Below are positions 1-12,005 of a DNA stretch of 64,000 bases, in pieces (within the stretch, counting starts at the first letter, position 1; each line of letters begins with the position of its first letter). Origin of the DNA: Polytrichum commune (lineage: Eukaryota > Streptophyta > Polytrichopsida > Polytrichales > Polytrichaceae); the NCBI GenBank assembly GCA_950295325.1, contig OX485806.1, positions 51,517,169 through 51,581,168 of the forward strand. The letters run 5' to 3'. The notes under the pieces are model-generated. The model had not been told where the DNA came from, ran no database searches, and worked only from the letters and a program-made list of their open reading frames with translations. The position numbers were made by a program, and so were the translations under genes.

Positions 1-619
1 CTTCATGTTTAGTATTCCTTTCCAATTGTTGTCTTTTCATTTGGGTTCATGTTGAACGTATTTCCCTTTCCAATCAAGATGGAGTTGTCCTAACAATCTC
101 ATAGGTTGTACCGCGAGTCCACTACCGTGTCATGACCAAATCCCAAATTAAGACGATCAAAACCATCCGCTCCCGCAATTTTGAGAAATATCTTCGTTGC
201 CCACAAAGACAATGACAATGATTTCTTTCACGAGGTTCGTCGCCTTCCAAAGAGGATTCATTGTCAATTTTCCTTGTGCTATGGTTGGTCAAATATTTTT
301 TCTTACCTTGTGCATTGCTTTCAAATAGATTGACCATCACGTCTCGCAAAATCTACACCCAACCATGAGCTTTGAGAAACTCTAGAAAGTTGCTACCACC
401 TTTGTGATCGTTTTCGTTTAGGCCAAATGGCTTCATTGGTGGAACTCTTCCATGCCCGAGCACATTAAAAATAGGTCCCCAAGCACATACCTTATAGAAA
501 ACAAGACTCTAGGACTAGCTCCACAAGGTTTCGTTTTGGGCACAAATACATTCGGCCTCAATATTCTCTCCTCCATGTTTTATCCATCATATCATATTCC
601 TAACATCTACTTTCCTTTG
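1..619. other. No gene recognised
   Basis: This stretch has no convincing open frame and no repeat end that I can recognise. It lies directly upstream, on the plus strand, of the decayed gene copy at 620-1297, so it probably contains more of that gene's 5' exons, introns or degraded coding sequence. A plus-strand frame around 415-590 reads as degraded protein, but I could not align it with the other family copies. Confidence 0.4.
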
Positions 620-1297
620 TTATAACTAAGAGAGGTTGTCAAGGTAGAGATTTCTTCATTCAAAGAGTCTCCCACCATCAACATTGCATGGGACATTGCA
701 TGGCATTGAGTATGTTGAACATCGGAGGCTCATTCTTTGGAACAATGTTTTTAGGAGGTATTTTCCCAAGAAAAGATAATTCAAGTTCTCCAAAGGACTC
801 AATCTTATGGAATTTGTAGAAAGGTTAAAGGATATCAAGCGTGTTGCATACCTGTATTCTTTCTTGCCCATCCATGAATTTCCACTATCCCCATTTGGTA
901 CCATTCATATTTGGACACTTCATTCTAATTTTCCTCAATTTCCAAATAAATGCACCAAGAGCTTGTTGGAAAAAATGTTCTTCCGTCGTCTGCATTTATT
1001 TCTCCCTTCAAAGATTGGATCAATGAAAACTCCGCCCTCTCCATCTTCATCAACACGCAAATTGTTAATTTCCCATTCTCACTCATGGTGGCTGGAGGTT
1101 GGTACTTGGATTTCTCCGACAAATTTGTCATCGGCAAAGAGCAACCCTTTTACGATATCATTGTTAGTTGCGCCCTAGATGAGGTTGTCCATGTGGAGTT
1201 GGCCACCCAAGACATCGAGCCCCTGCCTCCTCCGCCTAATATTAAGGTATCTCCAATGCCAAAGGGTTCAGGCAAGAAATCCGCTCAACCATTGTGA
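620..1297 (+). pseudogene. Unknown multi-exon gene family, copy 1 (3' part)
   Basis: Decayed 3' part of an unrecognised gene with a family member at 43416-45465. From 708 the frame reads EYVEHRRLILWNNVF, against EYVDHWRILLWNRAF in the other copy. Over 48 aligned residues about half are identical by hand count, with no gap. In both copies the exon then ends at the same codon and phase: here ...KRVAY followed by a GT donor at 854-855, there ...KRVVY and GT at 45120. The next exon (about 961-1297) carries AGGWYLDFSDKFV against AGGWYLDCSGRFV, then a proline-rich tail and a stop at 1295-1297. Lesion: an in-frame TAA near 777-779. The function is unknown. The conserved splice site argues that this family was once a real spliced gene (host gene or transposon-borne gene) and not random open frame. 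The intron of about 100 bp is inferred. Confidence 0.6.
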
Positions 1298-1479
1298 ACC
1301 CCTAGAGTGATCCATCAATCCGCGGGGTCACTTTTGGTTAGAATTTTAGCATTAAAAATTAGTTTATATTGTTATCGAGGACTCTGGGCCTAAACTTGTG
1401 AAGGGAAAAAAAACTAGGTAAAGTAAGATTAGTAAAAAATAAAATTTACTAGTGGTAGAAAATAACTAAATTAGAAAAA

Positions 1480-2965
1480 TTGCTAGCTAACGAAAGTGTT
1501 AATGAAAGAGTTAATGGAAGAGAATGTGTTAATGACATGACCACTTGCTCTGCTACCAACGTTTCCACCCCTTATACCCCTATGGTAGGATGTCCCTTGC
1601 TTATCTTTTCGTTGTTTTTTCCACCACTCTGTCATTTGCTCATTTTGTTGCTCCCCACGGCTCGGCCTTTGCTCCATCCCAAAGCGATGTTTCTATTCCA
1701 CATGTGTCGCGCAAGAGGAAGGTTGTTGTGCCGAAAACCTCTGCCACTTCCTCGTAGAGGCCTTCTACTCTCACTCTCTTTGAGAATGTGGACATATGGG
1801 AGGTCATAGAAAATCTCATGGAGACCAAGGTTCCCCCTCTAGCCTACGACTGTATTCAAGAATTCCTCACCAAGGTTTGTGTATCGTTCTTTTGTTTTTC
1901 CATTCATTCTAAAGGATTCACTATTTTTCTTGTCATGTAACTTTCTCTAAAAGTTTGTTGTGCAACTTGGAGCATGCCATTCTCAACCCAACGCCAAGGC
2001 AAAGGTTCACACGTACATTGACTTGCTCTTTGCAAATGTGCCCAAGAGCCTGCGTATGCTAAGGATCTCCACCTCCTCCTGCAATGTTCCTACATAGAAC
2101 AAACGATCTTCCTCATACTCCAAGGTTTTTTTTGCCTTTACAAACATTAATCTCCATGACGACGGAGTCATTGTCTTTGCGCACAACATTTATATTGACG
2201 TCTCCAGGTCAAATTACAATTGGGCACACATAGAAGAATTCTACGTTGCCGTAGAAGGTTTGGTAAGAATGACCTCAATTTTTGGTCGCCCACGGATGCT
2301 TTGGAATTGGTAAGTCCTTCCAATCCTCCTCCACTTTCATTCTTGCTTCATTTCTTTTGTGTATGTATTCCTAATTCTTCTGTGCACATTTGGTGCAAAT
2401 TTGCAAAGTTTTTATCAAGGTCCTTGTGCGGAATGGCTCCGTTTTGAATGTACGTACTATGGAATTTGAGGACATAGGTAACAATCTCAAAAGGGTTGGT
2501 TGGCTCTACAACTTCACTGAAGAGAAAAACAAGAGAATGAAAGAGGACGGTGTGCCATGGAGATGTGCTCATGAAAAGTGCCATGAAATCTTCTCCATTT
2601 TTTTCTCCACCTTCACGGACAAAGATGACATTATCATGGATTAGCAGTTTAGCATCAGTTTGTTTTTCATCTTTGTATCTTTCCTTATTCTTATAGCAAT
2701 CTCCCTTGATTTCAGTGATCTCACCTCTACGCATTTTGATGTTTTGGAAGGATCGGTCATTCCGTGTCGCTCCATTCAATGCCATATTCTGGTGCTTGAG
2801 TCGAACATCGACATCTTCAAGGTCGGCCTCCTCCCCATGCGGGATCCTAAGCCGGAGCCCACTTCTTCGCACGTTGCCCCACACCATGGATCCATTTTTG
2901 CTCCTTCTCCTCAAAATATAGCAAAGCGCAATTTCGATTTGTTGTGTGCGTTATTCGAGTTCTAA
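1480..2965 (+). pseudogene. Unknown multi-exon gene family, copy 2 (probable 5' part)
   Basis: Broken plus-strand coding pieces in the same orientation as copy 1, probably a second, tandem member. A segment at about 1990-2295 reads through in one frame with one stop and includes NYNWAHIEEFYVAVEGLV; this weakly matches INWSTEHDYVKGNILAKF of the 43.4-kb copy across its first splice junction. A clean segment at 2390-2644 contains VFIKVLVRN and FSIFFSTFTDKDD, weakly matching VFVKFLYKR and FETYISVTYSDNG in the next exons of that copy. The order of segments agrees with it. A proline/alanine-rich motif (VAPHGSAFAPSQ near 1650 and VAPHHGSIFAPSPQ near 2870) occurs twice, suggesting repeated exons or two partial copies. 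Exon borders are not resolved. These matches are much weaker than those of copy 1, so family membership is an inference. Confidence 0.35.
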
Positions 2966-3156
2966 TATCTCTGCTAGCATTTTTTTCTCTCCATTCTATG
3001 TTTTTTTGCTTGTGCTTATGTTTTTTCTTCGTCATGTGTGTTCAAGTTTCCACATGAAAGTCCATTTCGTATTCTCATTGTGGACAACCCTTTGATGATG
3101 TTCGAGCTCCCTTCGTATGTTGTCGGGCTTGCCCATCAATTTGCAAAGGCAACATC

Positions 3157-4082
3157 TGTCGCAACCCTTGCTAGCTCCCCTCAATTGTTTTGGTCATTTT
3201 GTAATTCTAGCAAGGGTAACCACCTCTAACCCTTCTCATTTGCCATCGTAATGGTTAGTTCCCAATATCGCGAACCTCTTAGTTCATAGGCGGGGGCCCA
3301 ACTCTCCTCCACTTGCATTTAAGACTCATGGCTTAATCGGTAACCAATGATAACATGTGGAATTCCATCCATGGAAGTCCAATATGTAGTTGATCATCGT
3401 GTTACTAGAGCAATGCTATAACAACCCGAACCATACTAAGCAACCATGCCGCAATGTTGGGTCAATGCCCGTGGAGGTTGTGTTGTTCAACCTTGGGTGG
3501 GTTTACCGGCCACACCACCTCACCCACATAGGTATCTAGGATTTTTGGTAGGGCCCCTACCCCACCGTCAAGAAACCTTTTGTCTCTCTACCAAAAGTTG
3601 GGGCCAAGTAGATATTTTCCTTTAGCCGCCAAGACTAAAAGCCCCCAACAACTTTACAACACCATAACTTCCTCACATGATCTGCAATATTCACATTTAA
3701 CCACTCCATTGTCATTAAAATTTCATGTGGATGCCGATAGACTCCGTTGTTGCCCCATTTAGACAAGTATTGAGGAAATTATGCATGTTTATATTTTGGC
3801 AGTCTTTCGAGCTACTTCCAGGCCACTCATGTACCAGGGCGTTGTCTTGGGACAACCCCACTCAAAATGCAATATCTTCTAGCTCAAACCTCCGACAAAG
3901 GTGTTTTTTAGCATTCTAGAATCCAAACATCATAAGCTACGCAAAGTTGTTGGCCTTATCCTCATGACTCCTAGTCTTAGTGGGTGGAAGGCGTTCCCAA
4001 TGCCTAGGGCCCCGTGTGTCACTCTAGGGTCCCCCTTTTATCCATGATGTTTCAACCACTCCTCATGATGAGGTGTGCAACA
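3157..4082 (-). repeat. Family A 3' LTR of element A1
   Basis: About 926 bp. It starts on the plus strand with TGTCGCAACCCTTGCTAG and ends ...GTGTGCAACA, the inverted TG/CA ends of this family. It aligns by eye over its whole length with the other family A LTRs, and is strongly diverged from the young solo copies near 10-11 kb. Confidence 0.85.
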
Positions 4083-4215
4083 CTCACCCCCACCAATCAC
4101 AGTCAATGCCTTCATCAAGTATACTCTTAATCGGCACATAAATTCTCAAGTTGTCTCCAAACTAAGTGTGCTGCTAGCATTTATTTCCCACTAAAGGAGA
4201 TTGATGTCCTTATCA

Positions 4216-4720
4216 ATGCCTATGTCATGATCAATGTTTGTTTACATTTCTTGGCCAAATTCTCACCATCTTGGTTGAACTCTATTGTTGAATATGCCCC
4301 CTCAAGAGTTGGATTAGTAGGTTGGAGCGCATCCACTCCAGAAGCCACCAAGAAAGACGGCCCCTTAGTCGTCAAGTGCGTGGCCACATTGCAATTAAAT
4401 TCCACTAGACCCACATAACATGCACTCACCAAATTCCTAAGTATTGGTTCAAGATTCCATTCTTACATTTTGTTTTCCTAACCATTTGGGAATGAAAGGC
4501 CATGTTATACCTTAGTTTCATTTTGACCTTCCTAGAGAAATGCTTCCAAAATGCACTTGTAAACTTTGGATCTTGATCCGACACAATTACTCTTGGCAAC
4601 CCATGGTGCCTCCACCATCCATTGAGAAAGGACTATGTTGTCTCGAATGCGGTTGTGGTTCCCACAATTGGCACCATGTAGCTTTGAAAACCAACAGCCT
4701 CAACTTGCTTTGAGGCACAT
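4216..4720 (-). pseudogene. Ty3/gypsy integrase core relic
   Basis: Minus-strand reading, interrupted by stops and frame changes. It gives SDQDPKFTSAFWKHF, the block around the second catalytic Asp of the DDE integrase core. Next comes AFHSQMVRKTKCKNGILNQY, equivalent to the usual AFHPQTDGQTER...N block with the catalytic Glu position degraded. A 70-residue open piece (4220-4432) ends it. The family function is insertion of retroelement cDNA. The position next to the 3' LTR fits gypsy gene order. It is not functional. Confidence 0.75.
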
Positions 4721-5009
4721 ACCACCAACTTTGCCTATCCTTAAGCAATTTGTCCACCAACTTGACCTCTTTGAGCGCCTTGCCTTTGCAAAGCCAACCT
4801 AAAAACTAATAGTAAATAGACACCTTTGTTATCTTGCATCACAAATTTTTGTCGTTTGTAAACATTAGCCACAAGATTTATATGATGCCTATTGCTTTGA
4901 ACCCTTCTCATCTACTTAACGCATCTGACGCCATGTTGCCCGGGCTCGGTTTGTGAATCAAATCCACCTTCATAAGCGCCAAGGTATCATGCCACCGCAA
5001 TGGCTTGGC

Positions 5010-5021
5010 GCTCTCATACCA
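5010..5021 (-). promoter_or_regulatory. Primer binding site (initiator tRNA-Met type)
   Basis: The minus strand reads TGGTATGAGAGC, 11 of 12 matches to the plant initiator tRNA-Met primer site TGGTATCAGAGC. It lies 2 bp inside the 5' LTR end. This sets the element's orientation as minus and marks the LTR boundary at 5024. Confidence 0.85.
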
Positions 5022-5023
5022 CG

Positions 5024-5971
5024 TGTTGCAATTTTTGCTAGCTCCCTTTAATTATTTTGGTCATTTTTCAATTCTAGCAATGATCACGAGCACTAACCCT
5101 TAGCATTCGCCATGCCAATGGTTAGATCCCAATATTGCAAACATCTTAGTTCAACCCTCCCCCATCTGCATTCTGGATTCAACGTTTAGTTGATAACCAA
5201 TGGTAATATGTGGACTTCCATCCATGGAAGTCCAATCTTTAATTGATCATTGTGTTTTGTTGGAGCAACACTACAACAACCCAAACCTTATGAAGCAACC
5301 ATGCCGTCATGTTGGATCAATGCTCGTGGAGGCCGTGTTGTATGACCTTGAGTGGGTCTGGCAGCCACACCACGTCACCCACATAAGCCTCTAGGAATTT
5401 TGGCAGGGCCCTTACCCTACCGTCAAGAAATCTTTTGTATGTCTACCAAAAGTTGGGGCCAAATAGATATTTTCCCTTAGCCAAGCAGCTATAGAACATC
5501 ATAACTTCTTTGGATGGTCTTTCATGCTAACAAATGACCATTCCATTGGCATCCACGCTTCACGTAGATGCCAATGGACTATTCATTTTCCCTATTTGGG
5601 CAAGTTTTGAGGAAGCTATGCATGTTCAAACAATGTCACTCTCAAGAGCCACTCCCAAGCCACCATTGTACCAGGACGTTGTCCCGAGAGAGCGCCCCAC
5701 TCAAATCACCACATCTCCTAGCTCACACCTTTGATTGAGGTGTTTCTGAGCATATTAGAATCCGCACGCTATAAGATATGCATAGTTGACAGCCTTACCC
5801 TTGTGACTCGTAATCTTTGTGGATGGAAAGCATCCCAACGCCCGGGGCCCTCACCCACACTAGGATCACTTGGGCCCTCTCACCAATAGCGTCACAAGTC
5901 CCACGAATCACTATGGGGTCCCCCTTGTGCCCATAGTGTTTTGGGCACTTTTCATGGAGAGGTGCGTGCCA
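5024..5971 (-). repeat. Family A 5' LTR of element A1
   Basis: About 948 bp, homologous along its length to the LTR at 3157-4082. On the plus strand it runs from TGTTGCAATTTTTGCTAG to GGTGCGTGCCA. The outer terminal CA is kept, but the 6-bp terminal repeat is mutated. Confidence 0.85.
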
Positions 5972-5976
5972 CCATC

Positions 5977-8282
5977 CCCACATCCTCCCCAAACTCGATA
6001 TTTCAATAAATTTGTGTTGGATTTTCTGTAGAGGCGAGCATGACAAAGATAGTGATAGAGATGATATTCTTAGCCATTGATTACTCCTTGTAGGTTTGGA
6101 TAATCAATCTCCCATGCTTTGTTTTGGTTTTATTTTTTTTCTTCCAAATTCCTTGTTTTACTTGTACTTCATCTCATGTTGTTGATTTCGTTTGATGACA
6201 TCAACCTTAATTTAATCTTACACCATTTAGAAACTACACTATAATATATTTCATAAAAAATGCATTGTTGCACATCTATTTGTTCTACTTGTTGTTGGTT
6301 CTAGACAAAGTTATCATCTCCACATAATTGGGGTAGCTTTTAAACATAATCATCTCACACTAAATCCAAATTCCACAGCCATAGACATTGGTTCTATCAA
6401 AACCAACCAATACAAAATCAAATTCTTTGCTCTCCAAATTCTGTTGTGCGTTTTTTGCTCTCCACTCTACGCTCACATTACTAAGTTTCCCATATATAGG
6501 CGTGCAAATAAAAAATTTAGGAGTCTAAAATATAAGATGGAATCAAGAGAGAAAATTTATGATTAACCTTATAAAGAAATCAAAGACCATAGATTGTTAT
6601 AGCTTTTTTATTCAAATTTGAAAATTAATCCTTATAGATATTATACCAATCTAACTTAAGACCTTGTACCCTAGGTTTTCTTTTTGTTTGATTTTAGCAG
6701 TGGAAAATAACCCACTGCATTTTCGCATCACTAGTTGTCATGTATTGCCCTAATATGAAATATGAGGATTTGTATGATTTGGGATGGAGTGATTTAGGGG
6801 GTGTAAGATGGATGGATTTAAAAGAATTTGAGTTGGAAGAATCGAGGGGTTTATTCCAAGTCCATTATACACTATGGCGTCATAAGGGAGTAGGATTTGC
6901 TTAGCCAATGTTTGTGCAAATTGTGGATGGGGTTGTTGACGGTGGCCTATGTTTTTTGGATCTCAAATTTTGTAAGTTTCTTGCCAAATATGGGTTTTAT
7001 CACCAAAGTTATTTGGTTTTAAGTGGTCGCCTAGTTGGCAATGTGTGCCAATGTGGATGAGGATGGCAATCTTGTTGGTAACGTTGGGATGTTAGTATAT
7101 TGTGTTTGTTCTAAAGGCCATTTATTAATGCACCTCTATCAAACTGTATCCACCTAAGAATCCACCACATGTCGACCAAACCTAAATTTATTGAATTTGT
7201 CCATGCTATTGCCTATAGTTTGCTTGACAATTGGATCAATAAACAAAGTCAATTCCAACAATGTTTGTCATCCTTTGAGCCATGGAACAATGGAATTTTT
7301 TTTGGCTCCCATTTCTTCAATTATGCACATGAGGTTTGTTAATATGTTATGCACCAAACCTACATATGTATAATGCTTCAGATTTGTAAATGGTGAGGGC
7401 TTTGTGTGGTCCATGACCATGGTGCTCCATGCGATTGCACGAGCCAATTTGACAACCTTTTGTAGAAAGTGTTGCAAGCCGCAACGGCCCAAACAACATT
7501 TACTTAGTCAGAGTACAGAATTCACCATTCTAATCCATTTCAGCATGACACTGGGTGGATATATTGGGCACATTGGTCATGATTTGTTTTCAATTTCAAT
7601 ATTATAAATGGTTTATTCTTAGGTCATATTATTCTTCCAAAAGGGTTGCAGGCTATTTTTGACGGACCATGTAAATGACATATTCACCTAGATGAATGTC
7701 ACTACCCACACAATGGATGAACACATTGAGCTAAAATCAGATAAATGGAACTCTTTAGTTTAAACAAATTTATTAATATCAAAGATAGTGTTCATTTTTC
7801 ATATCTTGTGTATTCTATCCAAAATGAAATGTACAAAATTTAAATCATCTAGTAGGCAACAAACATGGAACTTATGGACATGCATCTGTAACATGGGATT
7901 CATGCTTAAAGGATAGTTACCTCTTCCATACCCAAAGTTGTGCTATGAATGCCTTCGCCACCATGATTTGTCACCATGTCATCAAATTTTTAATGCACAT
8001 CCAAGTAATTGTAAATGCTCTATGTGTCCGTTCGGAGTGTATGTCCAAGTCCTTGAGAGGTTTGGATATTTAAATTAACATGCTTCATTGTCTTGTCTTT
8101 TTGGCTCCAATGTATATTTACATTGTTTAAGGCAAACTCACCTTAAATTTTAGGTATTTTGTTATCACCCATTATTTCACATACCATGCTCATAAGCATA
8201 TCCTCCAAAACTTATGTGTATTGTGCAACATTATTTCCCATCTTATCATCATTTATTCTCAAAATTTGTAAGCAAATGTCTT
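5977..8282. other. No gene recognised
   Basis: AT-rich sequence with short open frames only and no domain I can name. No LTR ends, zinc knuckles, transposase motifs or tandem repeats were seen. It may be old, unrecognisable transposon or intergenic DNA. Confidence 0.5.
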
Positions 8283-8660
8283 CATCTATGTTGCCACAAC
8301 ACCATCGGCACAAAGGGAACCCCGAGTGATCCTAGTGTGGATGAAAGCCATGGACGTTGAAAACACCTCCACCCACATAGACTAAGAACCATGAGGGTAA
8401 GGCCATGAGCATTTAGTCGTTCTAGGTTCCCGGATTATAGAATGCTCAAGAAGTCCCCAATCAAAGGTGTGAGCTAAGAAATATGGCAATTTGAGTAGGG
8501 CACTCCTTATGGACAACGCCCAACATTCCAAGGGGTGTTGTGGTGGGACAACTGTAACCTAGGTTTAAATAGCCATGAATTCTGCAATACTTCTTGGAAT
8601 GGAACAAAAAACTATACGGATTATCATCCCCACTTTGCATTGGACCAACTTTGAGAGGAA
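8283..8660 (+). repeat. Family A LTR fragment
   Basis: The 5' part of a family A LTR in plus orientation, recognisable from GCCACAACACCATCGGCAC through the GGTGTGAGCTAAGAAATATGG block. It lacks the first 20-30 bp and the last 500-600 bp. It lies upstream of the A2 element but is not collinear with it, so it is a separate old truncated copy. Confidence 0.7.
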
Positions 8661-9058
8661 TTCGCTCCAAAATACATGAAATGTTAGACAAACATGCAAG
8701 CATGATAGCATTCAAAAAATGAAAGTTATAGAAGATGTAGAAGCATAGTCTGAACGATATATCAGGTTGTCAAATTGTTTGGCATGTCGATGAAACAATA
8801 AATGGTTGTACACATGTTTTAAAGTGAATATTTAAAATAACTTGAGGGTGGCAAGAATGGGGATGCTCAAAGAACACACATTCAATAATGGCATGTGATG
8901 AAAAAAAATTGACATCAAGGAGAACAAAATACCATGGATAGATCAATGTCATCCAACATAACCACTTACACCTCTAACTAATACACTACCATGGACAATC
9001 AAAATAAATGAAAAATGTGATTCAAACTAGGGTATTCACATCAGGGCAAGTGTCATGT
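8661..9058. other. No gene recognised
   Basis: Spacer between an LTR fragment and element A2. I see no coding or repeat signal. Confidence 0.5.
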
Positions 9059-9581
9059 TGTTACACACATGTCCATAAGGAATGTTTGCAACACCATGAA
9101 CACAACGGGAACCTTGGAGTGATTCCCAAGACTTGTGGTGCCATAAATGAGAGGGCCCAAATGATTCTAGTGTGGATGAGGGCCTCGGGCGTTGATAACA
9201 CCTCCCACCCACAAAGATTAAGAATCACAAGGCTAAGGCCATGAGCTATGAATAGCTTATCTTGTCCAAATTTTAGAATGCTCAAGAACTTCCCAATCAA
9301 AGGTGTGAGCTAAGAAATATGGCAATTTGAATGGGGCATTATCTCGCTACAGCGCCCTGGGACAGTATTGACTTAAGAGTGGCGCCAAGGAGTTTCTAGG
9401 TTTGAAAAATCATAACTTCCTTAATACTTGCATGAATGGGGTAGATAAGGGTCCATTGGCATCAACTGAAGACATAGATGCCAATGTCGCTTGATGGCAT
9501 CAAAGATCATAGAAATACCCTATGGTGGTTTGAAGGTATTGGGGGCTTCTAGCACCAAGGCTAAGAGAAAATATCTACTTG

Positions 9582-10556
9582 TGTCGCGCACCTCTCCATG
9601 AGGACTGCCAGAAGCATCATGGGCACAAAGGGGACCCTGGAGTAACACCCGGGACTTGTGGCGCCGTTGGTGAGAGGGCCCAAGTGATCCTAGTGTGGGT
9701 GAGGGCCCCGGGCGTTGAGAACGCCTCCCACCCACAGAGACTAGGAGGCACAAGGGTACGTCCATGAGTTATGCCTAGCTTATGACGTATAGACTCTTGA
9801 ATCCTCAAGAACACCTCAATCGGATGTGTGAGCTAGGAGTTATGGCAATTTGAGTGGGGCGATGTCCCGGGACAACGCCCTGGTATAGCAGTGGCCTGGG
9901 AGTGGTCCTTGGGACTGCCAAGGTTTGAATAGGCATAACTTCCTCAATACTTGCCCAAATGGGGCAAGTAAGGAGTCCATCAGCATCTACGTGAAGCGTA
10001 AATAAAGATGGAGAGTTTGTCTTTGAACATCAACGTTCACATGAGGAAGTTATGATGGTCTGAAGGTGCTAGGGGCATCTAGGCCCAGCGGCTAAGGGAA
10101 AATGTCTATTTGGCCCCAACTCTTGGTAGAGAGACAAGAGGTTTTTTGACGGTGGGGTAGGGGCCCCGCCTAGAGTCCTTGAGGCTTATATTGGGGAGGT
10201 GGTTTGGCCTCACCCACTCGAGGCCGAACAACACAACCTCCATGGGCTTTAGCCCAATGTGTGGGTATAATTGCCTAGTATGGTTCGGGTTGTTGTAGAA
10301 TTGCTCCGGCAATGCGATGATCAACATAAGATTGGACGTCCATGGATGAAAGTCCACATCTAAGGATCGGTTATCGATTAAGAGGGTGAGTCCCGAAAGC
10401 AAAGTAGGAGGGTTGGTTCCCCTCTTATGAACTATAAGGTTCGGGGTAGGAGGAGCTAACCATTAGCATGGCGGAATGCGAAGGGTTAGCGCTCGTAACC
10501 TTTGATAGAAATCAAAATTGGCAAGATTATTAAGGGGGCTAACAAGGGTTGGGACA
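9582..10556 (+). mobile_element. Solo LTR, family A, with ACTTG target duplication
   Basis: A 975-bp LTR from TGTCGCGCACC to GGGACA, flanked by perfect 5-bp direct repeats ACTTG (9577-9581 and 10557-10561). There is no interior, so it is a solo LTR left by LTR-LTR recombination. It is younger than the LTR it interrupts. Internal landmarks are the GGCCC/GGGCC-rich blocks and the TGTCCCGGGACA palindrome. Confidence 0.93.
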
Positions 10557-10761
10557 ACTTGGCCCCAACCCTTAGGAGAGAGACAAAAGGTTTCTTGAAG
10601 GTGAGATAGGGGACCTGCCCATAGTCCTAAAGGCTAATATGAATGAGGCGGCTTTGCCGACCGGCCCCACTTGGAGCATATTTTGGAACTATGCTTTGGG
10701 TTGTTGTAGTTTTGTTTTGGCAACACAATAATCAATTCAAGTATGGACTTCTATGGATGAG

Positions 10762-11698
10762 TGTCGCGCACCTCTCCATGAGGAGTGCCCGCAACACCAT
10801 GGGCACAAGGGGGACCCCGGAGTGACACCCGGGACTTGTGGCGCCATTGGTGAGAGGGCCCAAGTACTCTTAGTATGGGTGAGGGCCCCGGGCGTTAAGA
10901 ACGCCTCTCACCCACGAGGAGTAAGAGTCATGAGGGTAAGGCCATAAGTTACAAGTAGCTTATGGCGGTGGAATTCTAGAATGCTAAGGAACACCTCAAT
11001 CGGAGGTGCTAGCTAGGAGATATGGCCATTTGAGTGGGGCGCTGTCCCGGGACAGCACCCTGGGACAGCAGTGACCTGGGAGTGGTGCCCGGGACTGCCA
11101 AGGTTTGAGGAGCCATAACTTCCTCAATACTTGCCCGAATGGGGCAGGTGAGGAGTCCATCGGCATCTACGCAAAGAGTAGATGACGATAGAGTGGTCGC
11201 TTGAGAGCATCAGACATCATATGTAGAAGTTATGGTGGTCTGAAGCTGCTGGGAGGTTCTAGCCCCAGCGGCTAAGGGAAAATGTCCACTTGGCCCCAAC
11301 CCTTGTAGAGAGACAAAAGGATACTTGATGGTGGGGTAGGGGCCCCGCCCAAAGTCCTAGAGGCTTATATGGGTGAGGCGGCTTAGCCGACCGACCCCCC
11401 CGGAGCATACTTGGCAATGTGCTCCGGGTAGTTGTAGTGTTGTTTTGGCAACACGATGATCAACTCAAGAGTGGACTTCCATGGATGGAAGTCCACCTTA
11501 GCCATTGGCTACCTACGAAGGGGAGAGTCCCGAATGCATGTGTAGGAGGGTTTGGTGACCTAGCCATGAGCTTGAAGGTCCGCGGTTTTGGGAGCTAACC
11601 ATGCATGTGCGTGGGATGTGCAGGTTAGCGCTCGTGGCACTTGCTAGGTTGGAAAGGCGGTCAAGCTAAGTGAAGGAAAACTAGCAAGGGTTGCGACA
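10762..11698 (+). mobile_element. Solo LTR, family A, with ATGAG target duplication
   Basis: A 937-bp LTR from TGTCGCGCACC to TTGCGACA, flanked by perfect 5-bp direct repeats ATGAG (10757-10761 and 11699-11703). It has the best-preserved ends in the window and carries the central palindrome GCTGTCCCGGGACAGC (11041-11056). It also carries a 12-bp-arm hairpin at 11471-11496 (GTGGACTTCCAT, GG loop, then its complement). Confidence 0.95.
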
Positions 11699-11915
11699 AT
11701 GAGAGTACACATCTCACCATTTGTTACCTACTAAAGGTAGAGTCTCAGATGTATGTGCAAGAATATTTAGTGACTAGGCCATGAGCTTGGAGGTCCATGG
11801 TATGGAAAACTAACCATGCATGTGTGTATGATGTGCAGGTTAACACTTGTACTGCTTGCTTAAGCTGGAAAGCGGTAAAAATAAGTTAAGGGACGCTAGC
11901 AAGGGTTGCGACACA

Positions 11916-11927
11916 TGGTATCATAGT
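11916..11927 (+). promoter_or_regulatory. Primer binding site of A2 (initiator tRNA-Met type)
   Basis: TGGTATCATAGT lies 2 bp after the LTR end and matches the plant initiator tRNA-Met site TGGTATCAGAGC at 10 of 12 positions. The same 2-bp spacing is seen in element A1. Confidence 0.85.
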
Positions 11928-12005
11928 GGGGTTTTAGTATTTGGGCTAGCACTTTGAATAAAATATCGGTATTAAACATGTGGGTGATGATGGTAAGTCA
12001 GGGGT

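Larger units (their letters stand above)
3152..5976 (-). mobile_element. Ty3/gypsy element, family A, internally deleted (A1)
   Basis: Minus-strand LTR retrotransposon bounded by two family A LTRs (3157-4082 and 5024-5971). Direct flanks are ACATC (3152-3156) and CCATC (5972-5976), a 5-bp target duplication with one difference. Only about 940 bp of interior remain, against several kb in an autonomous gypsy element: a primer binding site at 5010-5021 and an integrase relic at about 4216-4720. Gag, protease, reverse transcriptase and RNase H are gone, so it is a non-autonomous deletion derivative. The interior next to the 3' LTR has a purine run on the minus strand (GGTGGGGGTGAG, complement of 4083-4094), a fitting polypurine tract. 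Confidence 0.85.
9059..11913 (+). repeat. Family A 5' LTR of A2, split by two solo LTRs
   Basis: The LTR begins TGTTACACAC and ends TTGCGACA. Its pieces are 9059-9581, 10562-10761 and 11704-11913 (523 + 200 + 210 = 933 bp). Reading across the removed insertions restores family A sequence at both joints: ...ATCTACTTG/GCCCCAACCC and ...CTATGGATGAG/AGTACACATC. Confidence 0.9.

Noticed and set aside
2348-2914. 188-codon minus-strand open frame
   Set aside because: It overlaps the plus-strand coding relic of gene copy 2, has no motif, and is best explained as the complement of that relic.
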